This document shows, piece after piece, positions 1 through 7,390 of a stretch of 37,288 nucleotides of DNA (its first letter is position 1; the number at the start of each line of letters is the position of its first letter). Location of the stretch: the IMG/VR virus record IMGVR_UViG_3300005264_000023, positions 1 to 37,288 of that record, one strand, 5' to 3'. Made by a program: the position numbers and the translations under genes. This stretch comes from a virus. The notes beneath the pieces were generated by a model that was not told where the DNA came from, did no database searches, and saw only the letters and a program-made list of their open reading frames with translations.

Positions 1-108
1 TTTATTTATTATATCAACTGATCCTTGAGCATCATTTGTTGCAACATCACCTGCAACAATACCTTCTTCTCTTACTAAAAATTTATCAATTTTTTTAATA
101 ATATCCAT
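1..108 (-). CDS. Partial small protein, N-terminus only
   Basis: The reading frame starts at an ATG at 108 and runs off the left edge of the window, so only 36 residues are visible (MDIIKKIDKFLVREEGIVAG at the start). A ribosome binding site of the AAGGAAG type lies just upstream. The first 16 residues resemble the N-terminus of the basic protein at 5578-5859 (M-x-I-x-x-KID-x-FL), a region read there as a capsid-targeting tag. Function is not recognisable. It is the last visible gene of the minus-strand block that begins at 4086. Confidence 0.6.
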   Translation of the reverse strand, partial: MDIIKKIDKFLVREEGIVAGDVATNDAQGSVDIINK

Positions 109-123
109 TTTTTATACTTCCTT

Positions 124-759
124 TTAGTTCACACCTGGTATTGTATTATCAGTAGATCCAGGACTAAATGAACCGAAAATACTATCAGATGAACCTGGGC
201 TATATGGAGAAAATTGTGGATTATGGCTAGCATCAACTGCACTATCATCACCACTAAATCTCATATCTCTATGTGATCCATTAAGTTGATTATCTGATTC
301 TGTTTTATTATAACTATTTGATATATTACTGCTACCTTGATCTACTCCTCTAAGTACATAACCAATAGCCCAACCACCAGCAACTATACCTAATGGAGCA
401 CCTAACCAACTCATTGATGAAAGTACTGATGCTGTTTCAGATTTTGGTTGTTCCATTCTTTGACCATACCAAGTAGTCAAAGCAGCTTCAATAGTTCTAC
501 TTTCATTCATAGACATAATAGCATTAGATAAAGCAATAATACCAGCATCCTTTCCGGCTTTGTTCATCATTGTTATATTACTTTGTCTCATAGATTGACT
601 ACTTCTAACAAAAGATCTAAGAGCAGACATTTTTGCTAACTCAGATTGTCTCATTGTTTTATAATAATCTTTCATAACTTGTTGATGTGAACAACTTGCT
701 GTAAATAAAAACATGGAAAATGCTAAAATTAATAATATACTTTTTACTTTCTTCTTCAT
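124..759 (-). CDS. Predicted lipoprotein, unknown function
   Basis: This 211-residue protein has a lysine-rich start, a hydrophobic run (residues 8-20) and a Cys at 23 in the context FTASC, which fits a lipoprotein signal peptide although the -3 position is Thr rather than Leu. A glycine-rich hydrophobic stretch (about residues 118-137, WLGAPLGIVAGGWAIGYVL) could be a second membrane segment. The C-terminal 60 residues are Ser/Asn/Pro/Gly-rich and probably disordered. The start is set by AGGAG eight bases upstream of the ATG. It lies in a minus-strand block with another lipoprotein (1096-1494). A spanin-like or envelope role is possible but not shown. Confidence 0.7.
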   Translation of the reverse strand: MKKKVKSILLILAFSMFLFTASCSHQQVMKDYYKTMRQSELAKMSALRSFVRSSQSMRQSNITMMNKAGKDAGIIALSNAIMSMNESRTIEAALTTWYGQRMEQPKSETASVLSSMSWLGAPLGIVAGGWAIGYVLRGVDQGSSNISNSYNKTESDNQLNGSHRDMRFSGDDSAVDASHNPQFSPYSPGSSDSIFGSFSPGSTDNTIPGVN

Positions 760-790
760 TTCTTTTTCTCCTAAACTAATTTAATAAACT

Positions 791-1099
791 TTATTCATCA
801 CCTAACCAATATTCAGGTGGCATCATTGTATATTGTAATTCTCTTATATCCTCTGGATATATTGGTTTTTTAGTTTTTTCTAACATTTTTAAAAGATCTC
901 TAATAATATCAGATCCTTCCTTATCTACCATTTTAATTAATTCCATTATAGCTTTAGCCTTATACATAAATAAATCAGTACTATATACTATATCTACAAG
1001 ACCTTTTATAGCTTCCATTTTTACTTCATCATTTCCTAAATCATTAAGATCTAATAAATCTAAAATTACTTTTATTTTACTATCTATATTTTCAATCAT
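791..1099 (-). CDS. Small helical protein, unknown
   Basis: A 102-residue, mostly helical, mildly acidic protein without signal peptide or membrane segment. Leu/Ile spacing in residues 8-75 suggests a helical bundle, and the C-terminus is Pro/Tyr-rich (PPEYWLGDE). Its ATG overlaps the stop codon of the upstream lipoprotein gene as ATGA (1096-1099), so the two are probably translationally coupled. No family is recognised. Confidence 0.6.
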   Translation of the reverse strand: MIENIDSKIKVILDLLDLNDLGNDEVKMEAIKGLVDIVYSTDLFMYKAKAIMELIKMVDKEGSDIIRDLLKMLEKTKKPIYPEDIRELQYTMMPPEYWLGDE

Positions 1100-1494
1100 T
1101 GTACTATATCCATCCCCAGTATTTTATTTGATGCAGTCAAAAACATTCGATTTTTTTGTTTTAAATTATCAATAGAGTCAAATAATTTCTTTTCATTTAA
1201 AGGTGTTTTATTACTCACATAATTACCTAATAATTCTACAGAATTATCCCAAGCGATTAACAATAAACGAGCAGGACCAAATACTCCCTTAACATCAACA
1301 CCATCCAATTTTTCTTCTCTTAACAAAAACATATGAGTATCATAATTATCTTTAATATCTACAATAGTTTCATAACACTCTTCTACACTATCTGGTCTTT
1401 GAAAATCATATACATCAGGCATAGATGAACATCCTGTAAATAATAATACAAACCAAATAACAAATATTACTTTTAAGTAAACTTTTTTAAACAT
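1096..1494 (-). CDS. Predicted lipoprotein, unknown function
   Basis: A 132-residue protein starting MFKKVYLKVIFVIWFVLLFTGC: basic start, long hydrophobic core and the lipobox FTGC, so it should be exported and lipidated. An in-frame GTG at 1509 would give five more residues. The ATG at 1494 is preferred because GGAGGG lies seven bases before it and the GTG falls next to that site. The mature part is helical with no recognised domain. A late promoter box at 1523-1530 lies directly upstream, giving a leader of about 20 bases. It is coupled to the 791-1099 gene. Confidence 0.7.
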   Translation of the reverse strand: MFKKVYLKVIFVIWFVLLFTGCSSMPDVYDFQRPDSVEECYETIVDIKDNYDTHMFLLREEKLDGVDVKGVFGPARLLLIAWDNSVELLGNYVSNKTPLNEKKLFDSIDNLKQKNRMFLTASNKILGMDIVQ

Positions 1495-1522
1495 TATAAA
1501 ACCCTCCACGCACCTTTATTAC

Positions 1523-1530
1523 TATTTATA
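1523..1530 (-). promoter_or_regulatory. T4-type late promoter box
   Basis: TATAAATA on the minus strand in the short gap between 1534 and 1494. Position and strand fit late transcription of the lipoprotein gene and those after it. The match is to the T4 late -10 consensus; activity is inferred. Confidence 0.5.
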
Positions 1531-1533
1531 TTA

Positions 1534-2112
1534 TCAATCATCAATTACTAAATTTGGGTGAATTTTTTTCATTTTCTTTAAAATACTATTTTTTAATTCT
1601 TCATTATCAATTTTTATTTCTTCTCTAAATGAATCATTATCACCTTTTATTTCTTCTCTTAGTTTAGTATTTTCATCTTTAATTAAATCTATCAAATCTG
1701 TATGATCATTATAAGTAAAATATTTAACAACTATGTAAGAACCACCAGTAAGAAGAAAAAATGCAGCAATAATAGCAATAACAATTTTAAACTTTAATGA
1801 TAACCATCTTAGTATTTTCAATTTTTCCTCTTGATCTTTTCTAAATTTTGATAATTCAAAACTATCCATTTTTTTAAATGCTTCCTCGTATTTACTAAAA
1901 AATTTTTCTATTCTAATTAGAATTTTTAAATTTTCTTTACAATTTTCTTTAATAGGAAACATCTCTGTAGTTGTTAAATCTCTAACAGCATCAGCCATAG
2001 CGGATGTTTGACTAGCTAAACTTTCAATATCCTCACTATTTTTTTTACTTGATTCTTTTACTTGATCAAACAACTTATAAATAAAATCACCTGGTATTAA
2101 GTTGTTTTCCAT
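1534..2112 (-). CDS. One-pass membrane coiled-coil protein
   Basis: This 192-residue protein has a soluble helical N-terminal half, one hydrophobic segment at about residues 109-128 (IVIAIIAAFFLLTGGSYIVV) and a charged coiled-coil tail. The tail repeats the unit (L/F)REEIK-x-DN twice. Its ATG overlaps the stop of the upstream regulator gene by one base (TAATG), so it is likely coupled to it. Such a layout could suit a signalling partner or an envelope protein; no family is recognised. Confidence 0.65.
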   Translation of the reverse strand: MENNLIPGDFIYKLFDQVKESSKKNSEDIESLASQTSAMADAVRDLTTTEMFPIKENCKENLKILIRIEKFFSKYEEAFKKMDSFELSKFRKDQEEKLKILRWLSLKFKIVIAIIAAFFLLTGGSYIVVKYFTYNDHTDLIDLIKDENTKLREEIKGDNDSFREEIKIDNEELKNSILKKMKKIHPNLVIDD

Positions 2113-3395
2113 TACTTTTCTCCACTAAAATTTTGGATATCTTTTATAATAGAATCAATTTCATTGATCTTTTCTTTTCTCAAAACTATTCTAACATTTT
2201 CTTCTTCCTTCCATTTATTAAACTCATTTTCAAGATCAATATCAACTTTTGATTTTATTATATCAGACAGCATATGACTACTTTTTGACATAACTTCAAT
2301 TGATTTTTTTTCTTGTGTAATATCATGGACAAAGTAATAAATTTTATTTTCTAAAATATAAGCTGAAATAATACAATAAATTTCATCTTTATCTTTACTT
2401 AAGAAAGTAACTTCTTTATTTAAATTTTGACCATTTCTATGAAGTTCATTCAAAAATTTATCTCTTAATGATAAATCTTTCCATATATTTTTATCATTAA
2501 TATCTTTATCATTTAAATAATGATACTTTAAAAATTTATTAAATGATCTATTCCTATCTAAAACATTATGATCCATATCTGTAATAAAAATTATATCTCT
2601 ATTAAAATTAAAAGAACATCTGAGCATTTTTTCTTTTTCTTCCAAATCTTTTAAAATATTAATCATATTTGTTTGATCATAACAAACATTTACTACATCA
2701 TCACTTGGTAGTTTATAAATATAATTTGTTCTCCAAGTACCATCATCATATTGTTTTAAGTCGTCATCAAATGGATTTCCAGTCTTATAAACTTTTTTAA
2801 ATAAATTATTAAAATTATATTTACTTATATATGGAAATACATCTTTTCCATATTTACCAATAACATCTTTTCTATCTAATTTTTCAAGTTTTTCAGCTGC
2901 ACTATTCATATTAATAATTTTAAAATCCTTTCCGTTTTCAGTAGTATATATTATTATTGGGTCACTAGTTCCTTCCATTACCATTTTAAACCTTTTTTCT
3001 TCAGTCTTTATTTTATTTATCAATTTATATTTTTCAATAGTAAATAATATTGTTTGAATTAAAACATCACGACTAACTGGTTTTATTAAATAGCTTTGAG
3101 CTCCAGCTTTAGCAGCATCAATAGCTAAATCTGGATATCCAGATAAAATCATAATTGGACTATTAGTTGAAGATGAAATAATATTGTATAATTTTGTGCC
3201 TTTAGAATCAGGTAAAATCATATCTAAAATAATAATATCATAATTATTTAAATTTAACTTTAAAGATTCTTTTAAAGTTTTACATTCTTCAACAAAAAAT
3301 TTATATTTTTCATGAAAAGAAAGTAAAATTTTTATACCATCACAACTATCATCATCATCATCAATAATTAAGACATTAATTATATTATCACTCAT
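2112..3395 (-). CDS. Response-regulator receiver with two PAS-like domains
   Basis: Residues 6-120 form a CheY-like receiver: acidic cluster IDDDDDS (11-17), phospho-acceptor Asp58 in IIILDMILPD, Ser85 in MILSGYP and Lys105 in YLIKP, all in the expected order. Residues about 130-250 and 255-370 look like two PAS domains: the first has DPIIIYT and NMNSAAEKLEKLDRKDVIGK, the second has DIIFITDMDHNVLDRNRSFNKFL and ends in YYFVHDITQEKK. No histidine-kinase, DNA-binding or GGDEF/EAL module follows, only a helical tail, so the output is unknown. The gene is in a block with a coiled-coil membrane protein and two lipoproteins, all placed for late expression. Confidence 0.85.
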   Translation of the reverse strand: MSDNIINVLIIDDDDDSCDGIKILLSFHEKYKFFVEECKTLKESLKLNLNNYDIIILDMILPDSKGTKLYNIISSSTNSPIMILSGYPDLAIDAAKAGAQSYLIKPVSRDVLIQTILFTIEKYKLINKIKTEEKRFKMVMEGTSDPIIIYTTENGKDFKIINMNSAAEKLEKLDRKDVIGKYGKDVFPYISKYNFNNLFKKVYKTGNPFDDDLKQYDDGTWRTNYIYKLPSDDVVNVCYDQTNMINILKDLEEKEKMLRCSFNFNRDIIFITDMDHNVLDRNRSFNKFLKYHYLNDKDINDKNIWKDLSLRDKFLNELHRNGQNLNKEVTFLSKDKDEIYCIISAYILENKIYYFVHDITQEKKSIEVMSKSSHMLSDIIKSKVDIDLENEFNKWKEEENVRIVLRKEKINEIDSIIKDIQNFSGEK

Positions 3396-3408
3396 ATTTT
3401 TCTTTCCT

Positions 3409-4086
3409 TTATATTTTTTTCAAAGATCCATTTGATTGAACTAATAAACCATAAAATTCTATAGGATCAATACTTTCCTCTCCTTCTATATGATGTATAG
3501 ATCTTACTTTATCAATTATAGCAGGTGGTAATTTATTTTTTAATTTAAGAAAAGTTTTAACATTCTTAATATCATCATCAATTAACCTTACTCTACGATA
3601 CTCACCAGTAGATAAATATTTTTTTATTATTTTTTCTTTATTACTAGACACAGTACCAGTTTTCATATTACCAGCTCTTTCTACATATATATTATCAATT
3701 GGAATACCTATTTTTCTAAAAGTATCTAAAAATGTTTCTTTATTATCAAAATCCGCTCTAGCTGTTAAAAGTATTACTCTAGATCCGCGTTTATTTATAT
3801 TCTGAAACATTCTCTTAATTCTTTTAATAGTTTTTTCAATAGGAACTGATGTTTTATTAAATAAATCAGCACTTCTAAATTCTCTAAAATCAAATATTTC
3901 ATCATCTTGTAGTTTGTATGTATTAAATTCTTGATTATTTAATTTTCTTTTTAATTTACCTGTCTCTTTATCTAAAACATATATTTTTGCAAAAGTTTTA
4001 AATATAGTTTCATCAATATCAATAAAAGTAATACCTTTACCATAAATAGATGATAATTCATTTATATAACTAAAAAATCTACTCAT
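3409..4086 (-). CDS. HAD-superfamily phosphatase with possible capsid-targeting N-terminus
   Basis: HAD motifs are all present: motif I DIDET (Asp23, Asp25), motif II ILLTAR (Thr108), a basic motif III region (about residues 142-155) and motif IV LIDDD (Asp170-172). The form resembles the 3'-phosphatase domain of phage polynucleotide kinases, but no kinase domain is attached. The first residues, MSRFFSYINE, end in I-N-E, as in the candidate packaged proteins across the divergent promoter; residues 11 onward lead into the domain. Start is supported by AGGAG ten bases upstream. It is the first gene after the palindromic late promoter. Substrate (nucleotide, DNA or RNA 3' end) is not decidable here. 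Confidence 0.8.
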   Translation of the reverse strand: MSRFFSYINELSSIYGKGITFIDIDETIFKTFAKIYVLDKETGKLKRKLNNQEFNTYKLQDDEIFDFREFRSADLFNKTSVPIEKTIKRIKRMFQNINKRGSRVILLTARADFDNKETFLDTFRKIGIPIDNIYVERAGNMKTGTVSSNKEKIIKKYLSTGEYRRVRLIDDDIKNVKTFLKLKNKLPPAIIDKVRSIHHIEGEESIDPIEFYGLLVQSNGSLKKI

Positions 4087-4127
4087 TTTTACATTTCTCC
4101 TGATTAAAATATGATTATATTTAATTA

Positions 4128-4139
4128 TATTTATAAATA
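4128..4139. promoter_or_regulatory. Palindromic bidirectional late promoter
   Basis: TATTTATAAATA is a perfect 12-base palindrome that contains TATAAATA on both strands. It lies between divergent genes: the HAD gene (starts 4086, minus) and the gene at 4173 (plus). Predicted starts about six bases beyond each box give leaders of roughly 27 (plus) and 36 (minus) bases. The same palindrome occurs at the other divergent junction (20498-20509). Confidence 0.6.
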
Positions 4140-4172
4140 ATAAATAGAATATTTAACTAACAGGAGTAAAAT

Positions 4173-4724
4173 ATGAGATTTGAAAAATACATCAACGAAG
4201 GTGTAATAAAAAACTTATTAATAAAACAATTAAAAAAATATACTGCTGATAAAGCTTTAAATTTTTTAGAAAAACAATGGCAGAAAGCTATTAAAATGAT
4301 TAGAAAAAATGGATATGAAGATCAAGCATTACAAATATTAAATCAAAGTTTAAATACTAAATACAGAAGTTTAGATCAATTTAATAAACACAGTATGAAA
4401 AAAATGTTACCAGAAGAAGTACAAATTAGTAATAATCTTAATGAAGATTTTAAACATTGGTTTGATATGATAAAATCAGAGGCATTTCCTGCATTATCAT
4501 TTTATCCAGCACTTACAGCATGGTTAGAATTAGGTAAATTATTTGACGGTCCCGATGCTGTTGATTGGAAAAAATTTGCAGTATATGGTATATTTTGGGC
4601 ATTACTTGTATCTGGTAAATATATAAAAGAGTTTTTTAAATGGAAAAAACAAAATCCTAAAGAATATTATGCTGAAAGACCAAAGCTTGCAAAAAAACAT
4701 AATATAAATGTAGAGGAGTTATAA
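4173..4724 (+). CDS. Candidate packaged protein with hydrophobic segments
   Basis: A 183-residue protein starting MRFEKYINEG. The (I)NE|G end matches the T4 prohead-protease cleavage form (I/L)-x-E, and the start is the best example of a short N-terminus shared with 6139, 5859, 6672, 21404 and 23443. The rest is basic and helical, with two hydrophobic segments near residues 105-120 (AFPALSFYPALTAWLELG) and 130-148 (FAVYGIFWALLVSGKYI) that might insert into a membrane. It is first in the head block after the late promoter, with GGAG upstream. Delivery into the cell with DNA is an inference. Confidence 0.65.
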   Translation: MRFEKYINEGVIKNLLIKQLKKYTADKALNFLEKQWQKAIKMIRKNGYEDQALQILNQSLNTKYRSLDQFNKHSMKKMLPEEVQISNNLNEDFKHWFDMIKSEAFPALSFYPALTAWLELGKLFDGPDAVDWKKFAVYGIFWALLVSGKYIKEFFKWKKQNPKEYYAERPKLAKKHNINVEEL

Positions 4725-4725
4725 A

Positions 4726-5112
4726 ATGGAATTAGAAGAAAAATATATTTTAAGTACAAATTTTTCAGAACCAGTAGATCTTGATGAAAGTCTTTTTAAT
4801 AAAATGATGGACTTTATAATTGAATTAGATGAAAATGAACTAACAGAAGATCAAATTACAAAAGTAGTTGATATATTAAGTGATATTGAATTTGAAGAAG
4901 ATGTTAGTGAATTAAAAAGAACTAAAAGAACAAATATACAAAAAAAACAATATGCTAGAAAGTATAGAAAAGCAAATAGAAATAAAATTAAAATGAAAAA
5001 GAAAAAATTTCAAAGAAGTGCTGAAGGTAAAAAAAGAAAAAGATTAGCAAAACGAATGGCTAAATCAAAAAAGACACCAACTGGTAGACGTAAAGTAAAG
5101 TATAATAGATAA
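4726..5112 (+). CDS. Acidic-then-basic small protein, probably virion or DNA-binding
   Basis: The 128 residues split sharply: residues 1-62 are acidic (ELDENELTED, DIEFEEDVSE), and residues 63-128 are almost all Lys/Arg with few hydrophobics (KRTKRTNIQKKQYARKYRK and similar), ending GRRKVKYNR. The basic tail suggests DNA binding or condensation inside the capsid. The start MELEEKYIL resembles the tagged proteins but has no immediate (I/L)-x-E; a possible site is LDE|S at about residue 21. The upstream gene ends one base before it and carries GAGGAG at its end. Confidence 0.6.
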   Translation: MELEEKYILSTNFSEPVDLDESLFNKMMDFIIELDENELTEDQITKVVDILSDIEFEEDVSELKRTKRTNIQKKQYARKYRKANRNKIKMKKKKFQRSAEGKKRKRLAKRMAKSKKTPTGRRKVKYNR

Positions 5113-5571
5113 ATGATAAAAAAGGTATCAGGAAAAAATATAAGTAAATACTCTCCTGTAAACTTAAAAAAATATAAAGGTAAAATACCTATTATAGTAA
5201 GAAGTTCATGGGAAAGAATGTTGTGCCAATGGATAGATCATAATTCTAATATTTTAGAATGGTCTAGTGAGTCAATAATAATACAATATTTTGATCCTGT
5301 TCAAAATAAATTAAGAAGATATTATCCAGACTTTCTTGTTAAAATAAAAAATAAGTATGGAAAAATTGAAAAATGGATAATAGAAGTTAAACCTTATCAT
5401 GAAACACAGCCACCAAAATTTTCAAAAAAGAAGTCTAAAAAAACTTTATTACATCAAGAGTCAACATATATAACTAATACAGCTAAATGGAAAGCTGCTA
5501 ATAATTATTGTAATAAAATGAAATGGAAATTTAAAATACTTACAGAAAAACAAATGTTTAATAAAGGATAA
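5113..5571 (+). CDS. gp4: gp4-like head completion protein (TnsA/PD-ExK nuclease fold)
   Basis: The 152 residues match the T4 gp4 (gp50/65) head-completion family: VRSSWERMLCQWID, then NILEWSSESIIIQY, then RRYYPDFLV and IIEVKPY. These supply the nuclease-like residues Glu34, Asp73 and Glu91-x-Lys93. T4 gp4 is about 150 residues and acts after packaging, before the tail joins. The gene starts directly after the previous stop with no clear ribosome binding site, so translation is probably coupled. No targeting tag is present. Confidence 0.85.
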   Translation: MIKKVSGKNISKYSPVNLKKYKGKIPIIVRSSWERMLCQWIDHNSNILEWSSESIIIQYFDPVQNKLRRYYPDFLVKIKNKYGKIEKWIIEVKPYHETQPPKFSKKKSKKTLLHQESTYITNTAKWKAANNYCNKMKWKFKILTEKQMFNKG

Positions 5572-5577
5572 ATTATT

Positions 5578-5859
5578 ATGAATATATTAGAAAAGATAGA
5601 TTTATTTCTAATTGATGAAGGTGTATGGAAGAAAGTAATAAGAAATAAAAAGTTAGTAAAAAAATTAATTTGTCCTTCAGGATTTAAAGCTCAAGGTGGA
5701 AAATGTGTAAAAATGAAAGCAATAGAAATGCAAAAAAGAAAAAAATCAAGTAAAATTGCTCAAAAAAAATTACATGCTAATAAAGCAAAAATGTTTAAAT
5801 TAGAGAAAAAAAGAATGAAATCAATGAATAAAAGATCATCAGTTATAGGAGATCAATAA
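5578..5859 (+). CDS. Small basic candidate packaged protein
   Basis: A 93-residue, strongly basic protein starting MNILEKIDLFLIDEG; I-D-E|G fits a prohead-protease site at residue 14. A short Cys-containing motif, CPSGFKAQGGKCVKM (about residues 52-66 in the first half of the basic region), recurs in small basic proteins of large T4-like phages as far as I recall. The remainder is Lys/Arg-rich and probably binds DNA. AAGGA lies upstream and its stop overlaps the next start (TAATG). Confidence 0.6.
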   Translation: MNILEKIDLFLIDEGVWKKVIRNKKLVKKLICPSGFKAQGGKCVKMKAIEMQKRKKSSKIAQKKLHANKAKMFKLEKKRMKSMNKRSSVIGDQ

Positions 5860-6137
5860 TGAAATTAGAAAATAAATATTTAAAAGAATCTAAAATGTTT
5901 AAAAAAACTAAAGTTGAAATTAATGATGTATTAAAAGCTGCTGATAAATTAGTTATAGAAAATATGAATCTTGTTAGTAAATATACTGATAAATTAATGA
6001 AAGAAGCAGAAATGAAATATATTAAAAATGAAGATTCTATGAGTCCTGCAGCTGCAAGAGATATTTTCCTTTCAAGTTATACTAAATCTTTTGAAAATTA
6101 TATAAATGGTATTGTAAGATCTTTAGGAAAAATTTAA
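5859..6137 (+). CDS. Small candidate packaged protein, unknown
   Basis: A 92-residue, mainly helical protein starting MKLENKYLKES, with L-K-E|S fitting the protease-site form. It is nearly neutral, with no membrane segment or recognised fold. Its ATG overlaps the preceding stop by one base, and GGAG lies eight bases upstream. It belongs to the tagged cluster 4173-6899. Confidence 0.55.
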   Translation: MKLENKYLKESKMFKKTKVEINDVLKAADKLVIENMNLVSKYTDKLMKEAEMKYIKNEDSMSPAAARDIFLSSYTKSFENYINGIVRSLGKI

Positions 6138-6138
6138 A

Positions 6139-6675
6139 ATGAGATTTGAAAATTATATAACAGAAAAAAAATGGATGAAAGGCACAATGCTTGGATTCAC
6201 TATTGACCGTAACAAAATAAAAAGAATATCAGATTATGTTGAAAGTTGGTTAATTAAACACAAAATAAAATATACTAAACCTAAAGAACAACATTTTACA
6301 ATAGCTCAAATTCCAAAAAATTATCCTAAAGATGAACTAGTTAGAGAATTGAATAATCTTTCAAATTTAGATATTAAATTTAAACCAAAAGACTTACAGT
6401 TATTTCAAGGTTTAAGTACACCAAATGATTATATAGTATTAGAATATAAACCAAATTTTAAATTTCTTGAATCTTTTAATAGTGTAGCATCAAAATTTGA
6501 TATTAAAAAATTTGCTGGAGTAAAACCACATACATCAATTTTTATAATAGATAAAAACTCTATAGATCAAAATTTATTAAAAGATATTAAATTTAGTATG
6601 CCAAAATTACCTATCTTAAAATCAAAAGAAGTCGGTTTATGGAATAATAAATTTGAAATGGAGACAAAAATATGA
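6139..6675 (+). CDS. 2H phosphoesterase with capsid-targeting-like N-terminus
   Basis: The 178 residues contain the two signatures of the 2H (LigT-like) phosphoesterase superfamily: H52-F-T54 in EQHFTIAQI and H131-T-S133 in KPHTSIFII, about 80 residues apart as usual. The N-terminus MRFENYITE|K matches the tagged proteins. The superfamily includes 2'-5' and cyclic phosphodiesterases, tRNA-repair enzymes and the T4 anti-CBASS protein Acb1, so the likely chemistry is hydrolysis of a cyclic or 2'-5' nucleotide bond. Substrate cannot be told from sequence. The gene overlaps the next by ATGA. If packaged, it would reach the cell with the DNA. Confidence 0.75.
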   Translation: MRFENYITEKKWMKGTMLGFTIDRNKIKRISDYVESWLIKHKIKYTKPKEQHFTIAQIPKNYPKDELVRELNNLSNLDIKFKPKDLQLFQGLSTPNDYIVLEYKPNFKFLESFNSVASKFDIKKFAGVKPHTSIFIIDKNSIDQNLLKDIKFSMPKLPILKSKEVGLWNNKFEMETKI

Positions 6676-6899
6676 AATTAGAAGAAAAATATTTGATAAA
6701 CGAAAGCTGGGATGAAATAAAAAGAGAATTTATAAAAGATAAAAAAAATATGAAACTGGTCCATGAAGTAAGTAAAAAATTAAATTATGATGTATGGCAA
6801 ACAGCTGCATTCGTTCTTGAATTACTTACTGATGTTAATATGCATCCAGAATCAAAAAAAATTGAAACATACTTTAATAAAGAATATAAAAATATGTAA
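6672..6899 (+). CDS. Small candidate packaged protein, unknown
   Basis: A 75-residue helical protein starting MKLEEKYLINES; I-N-E|S fits the protease-site form. The body (WDEIKREFIKDKKNMKLVHE onward) is charged, with no recognised domain. The start overlaps the stop of the 2H phosphoesterase gene as ATGA, so the two are probably made together. Confidence 0.55.
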   Translation: MKLEEKYLINESWDEIKREFIKDKKNMKLVHEVSKKLNYDVWQTAAFVLELLTDVNMHPESKKIETYFNKEYKNM

Positions 6900-6901
6900 T
6901 T

Positions 6902-7390
6902 ATGGCAATAAGAAGAATATATAAGAAAAGGTTTAGTAATGTAACTGTAAAAAGTGGATATATTTATTCTTTTAAGTATCGTGCTTGGGCAAATGATCCA
7001 CGACCAACAGTAATAATGATGTATGCTTTAGAAGGTATTCATCCAAATACTGGACATCAATGGAGATTTTTTCAAGCAATTAATTTTACTTATATTCCAA
7101 GATCACAGAGAATGATGTTTGCAAGAGAATGGAAAATTATATTTGAAAGAACTAATGGTAATGTAAGACTTACATGGGAATTAGTAAAAAAAAGATATCC
7201 ATTTATGCAAAATGCTGTAAGAAGATATTTTTTTAAACCTAATTATTATATAACTGGTTTAAAAGAAATACCATTTGACGATATGGAAAAATATATTATA
7301 TCTACTTGGAGTAAAGACTTTTCTAAAAAAGTTAAATCTAGTTTGATAAATAAATTTAGAAATGTACTAAAACGTAGGAGAAATAGATGA
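6902..7390 (+). CDS. Conserved-looking basic phage protein, unknown
   Basis: A 162-residue basic protein rich in aromatic residues (KSGYIYSFKYRAWANDPRPT, then HPNTGHQWRFFQAINF and TYIPRSQRMMFAREW) with an Arg/Lys tail (NVLKRRRNR). I recall similar proteins beside portal genes in large T4-like phages but cannot give a function. It lacks the (I/L)-x-E N-terminus of its neighbours. No strong ribosome binding site precedes the ATG. Its stop overlaps the next start (ATGA). Confidence 0.6.
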   Translation: MAIRRIYKKRFSNVTVKSGYIYSFKYRAWANDPRPTVIMMYALEGIHPNTGHQWRFFQAINFTYIPRSQRMMFAREWKIIFERTNGNVRLTWELVKKRYPFMQNAVRRYFFKPNYYITGLKEIPFDDMEKYIISTWSKDFSKKVKSSLINKFRNVLKRRRNR

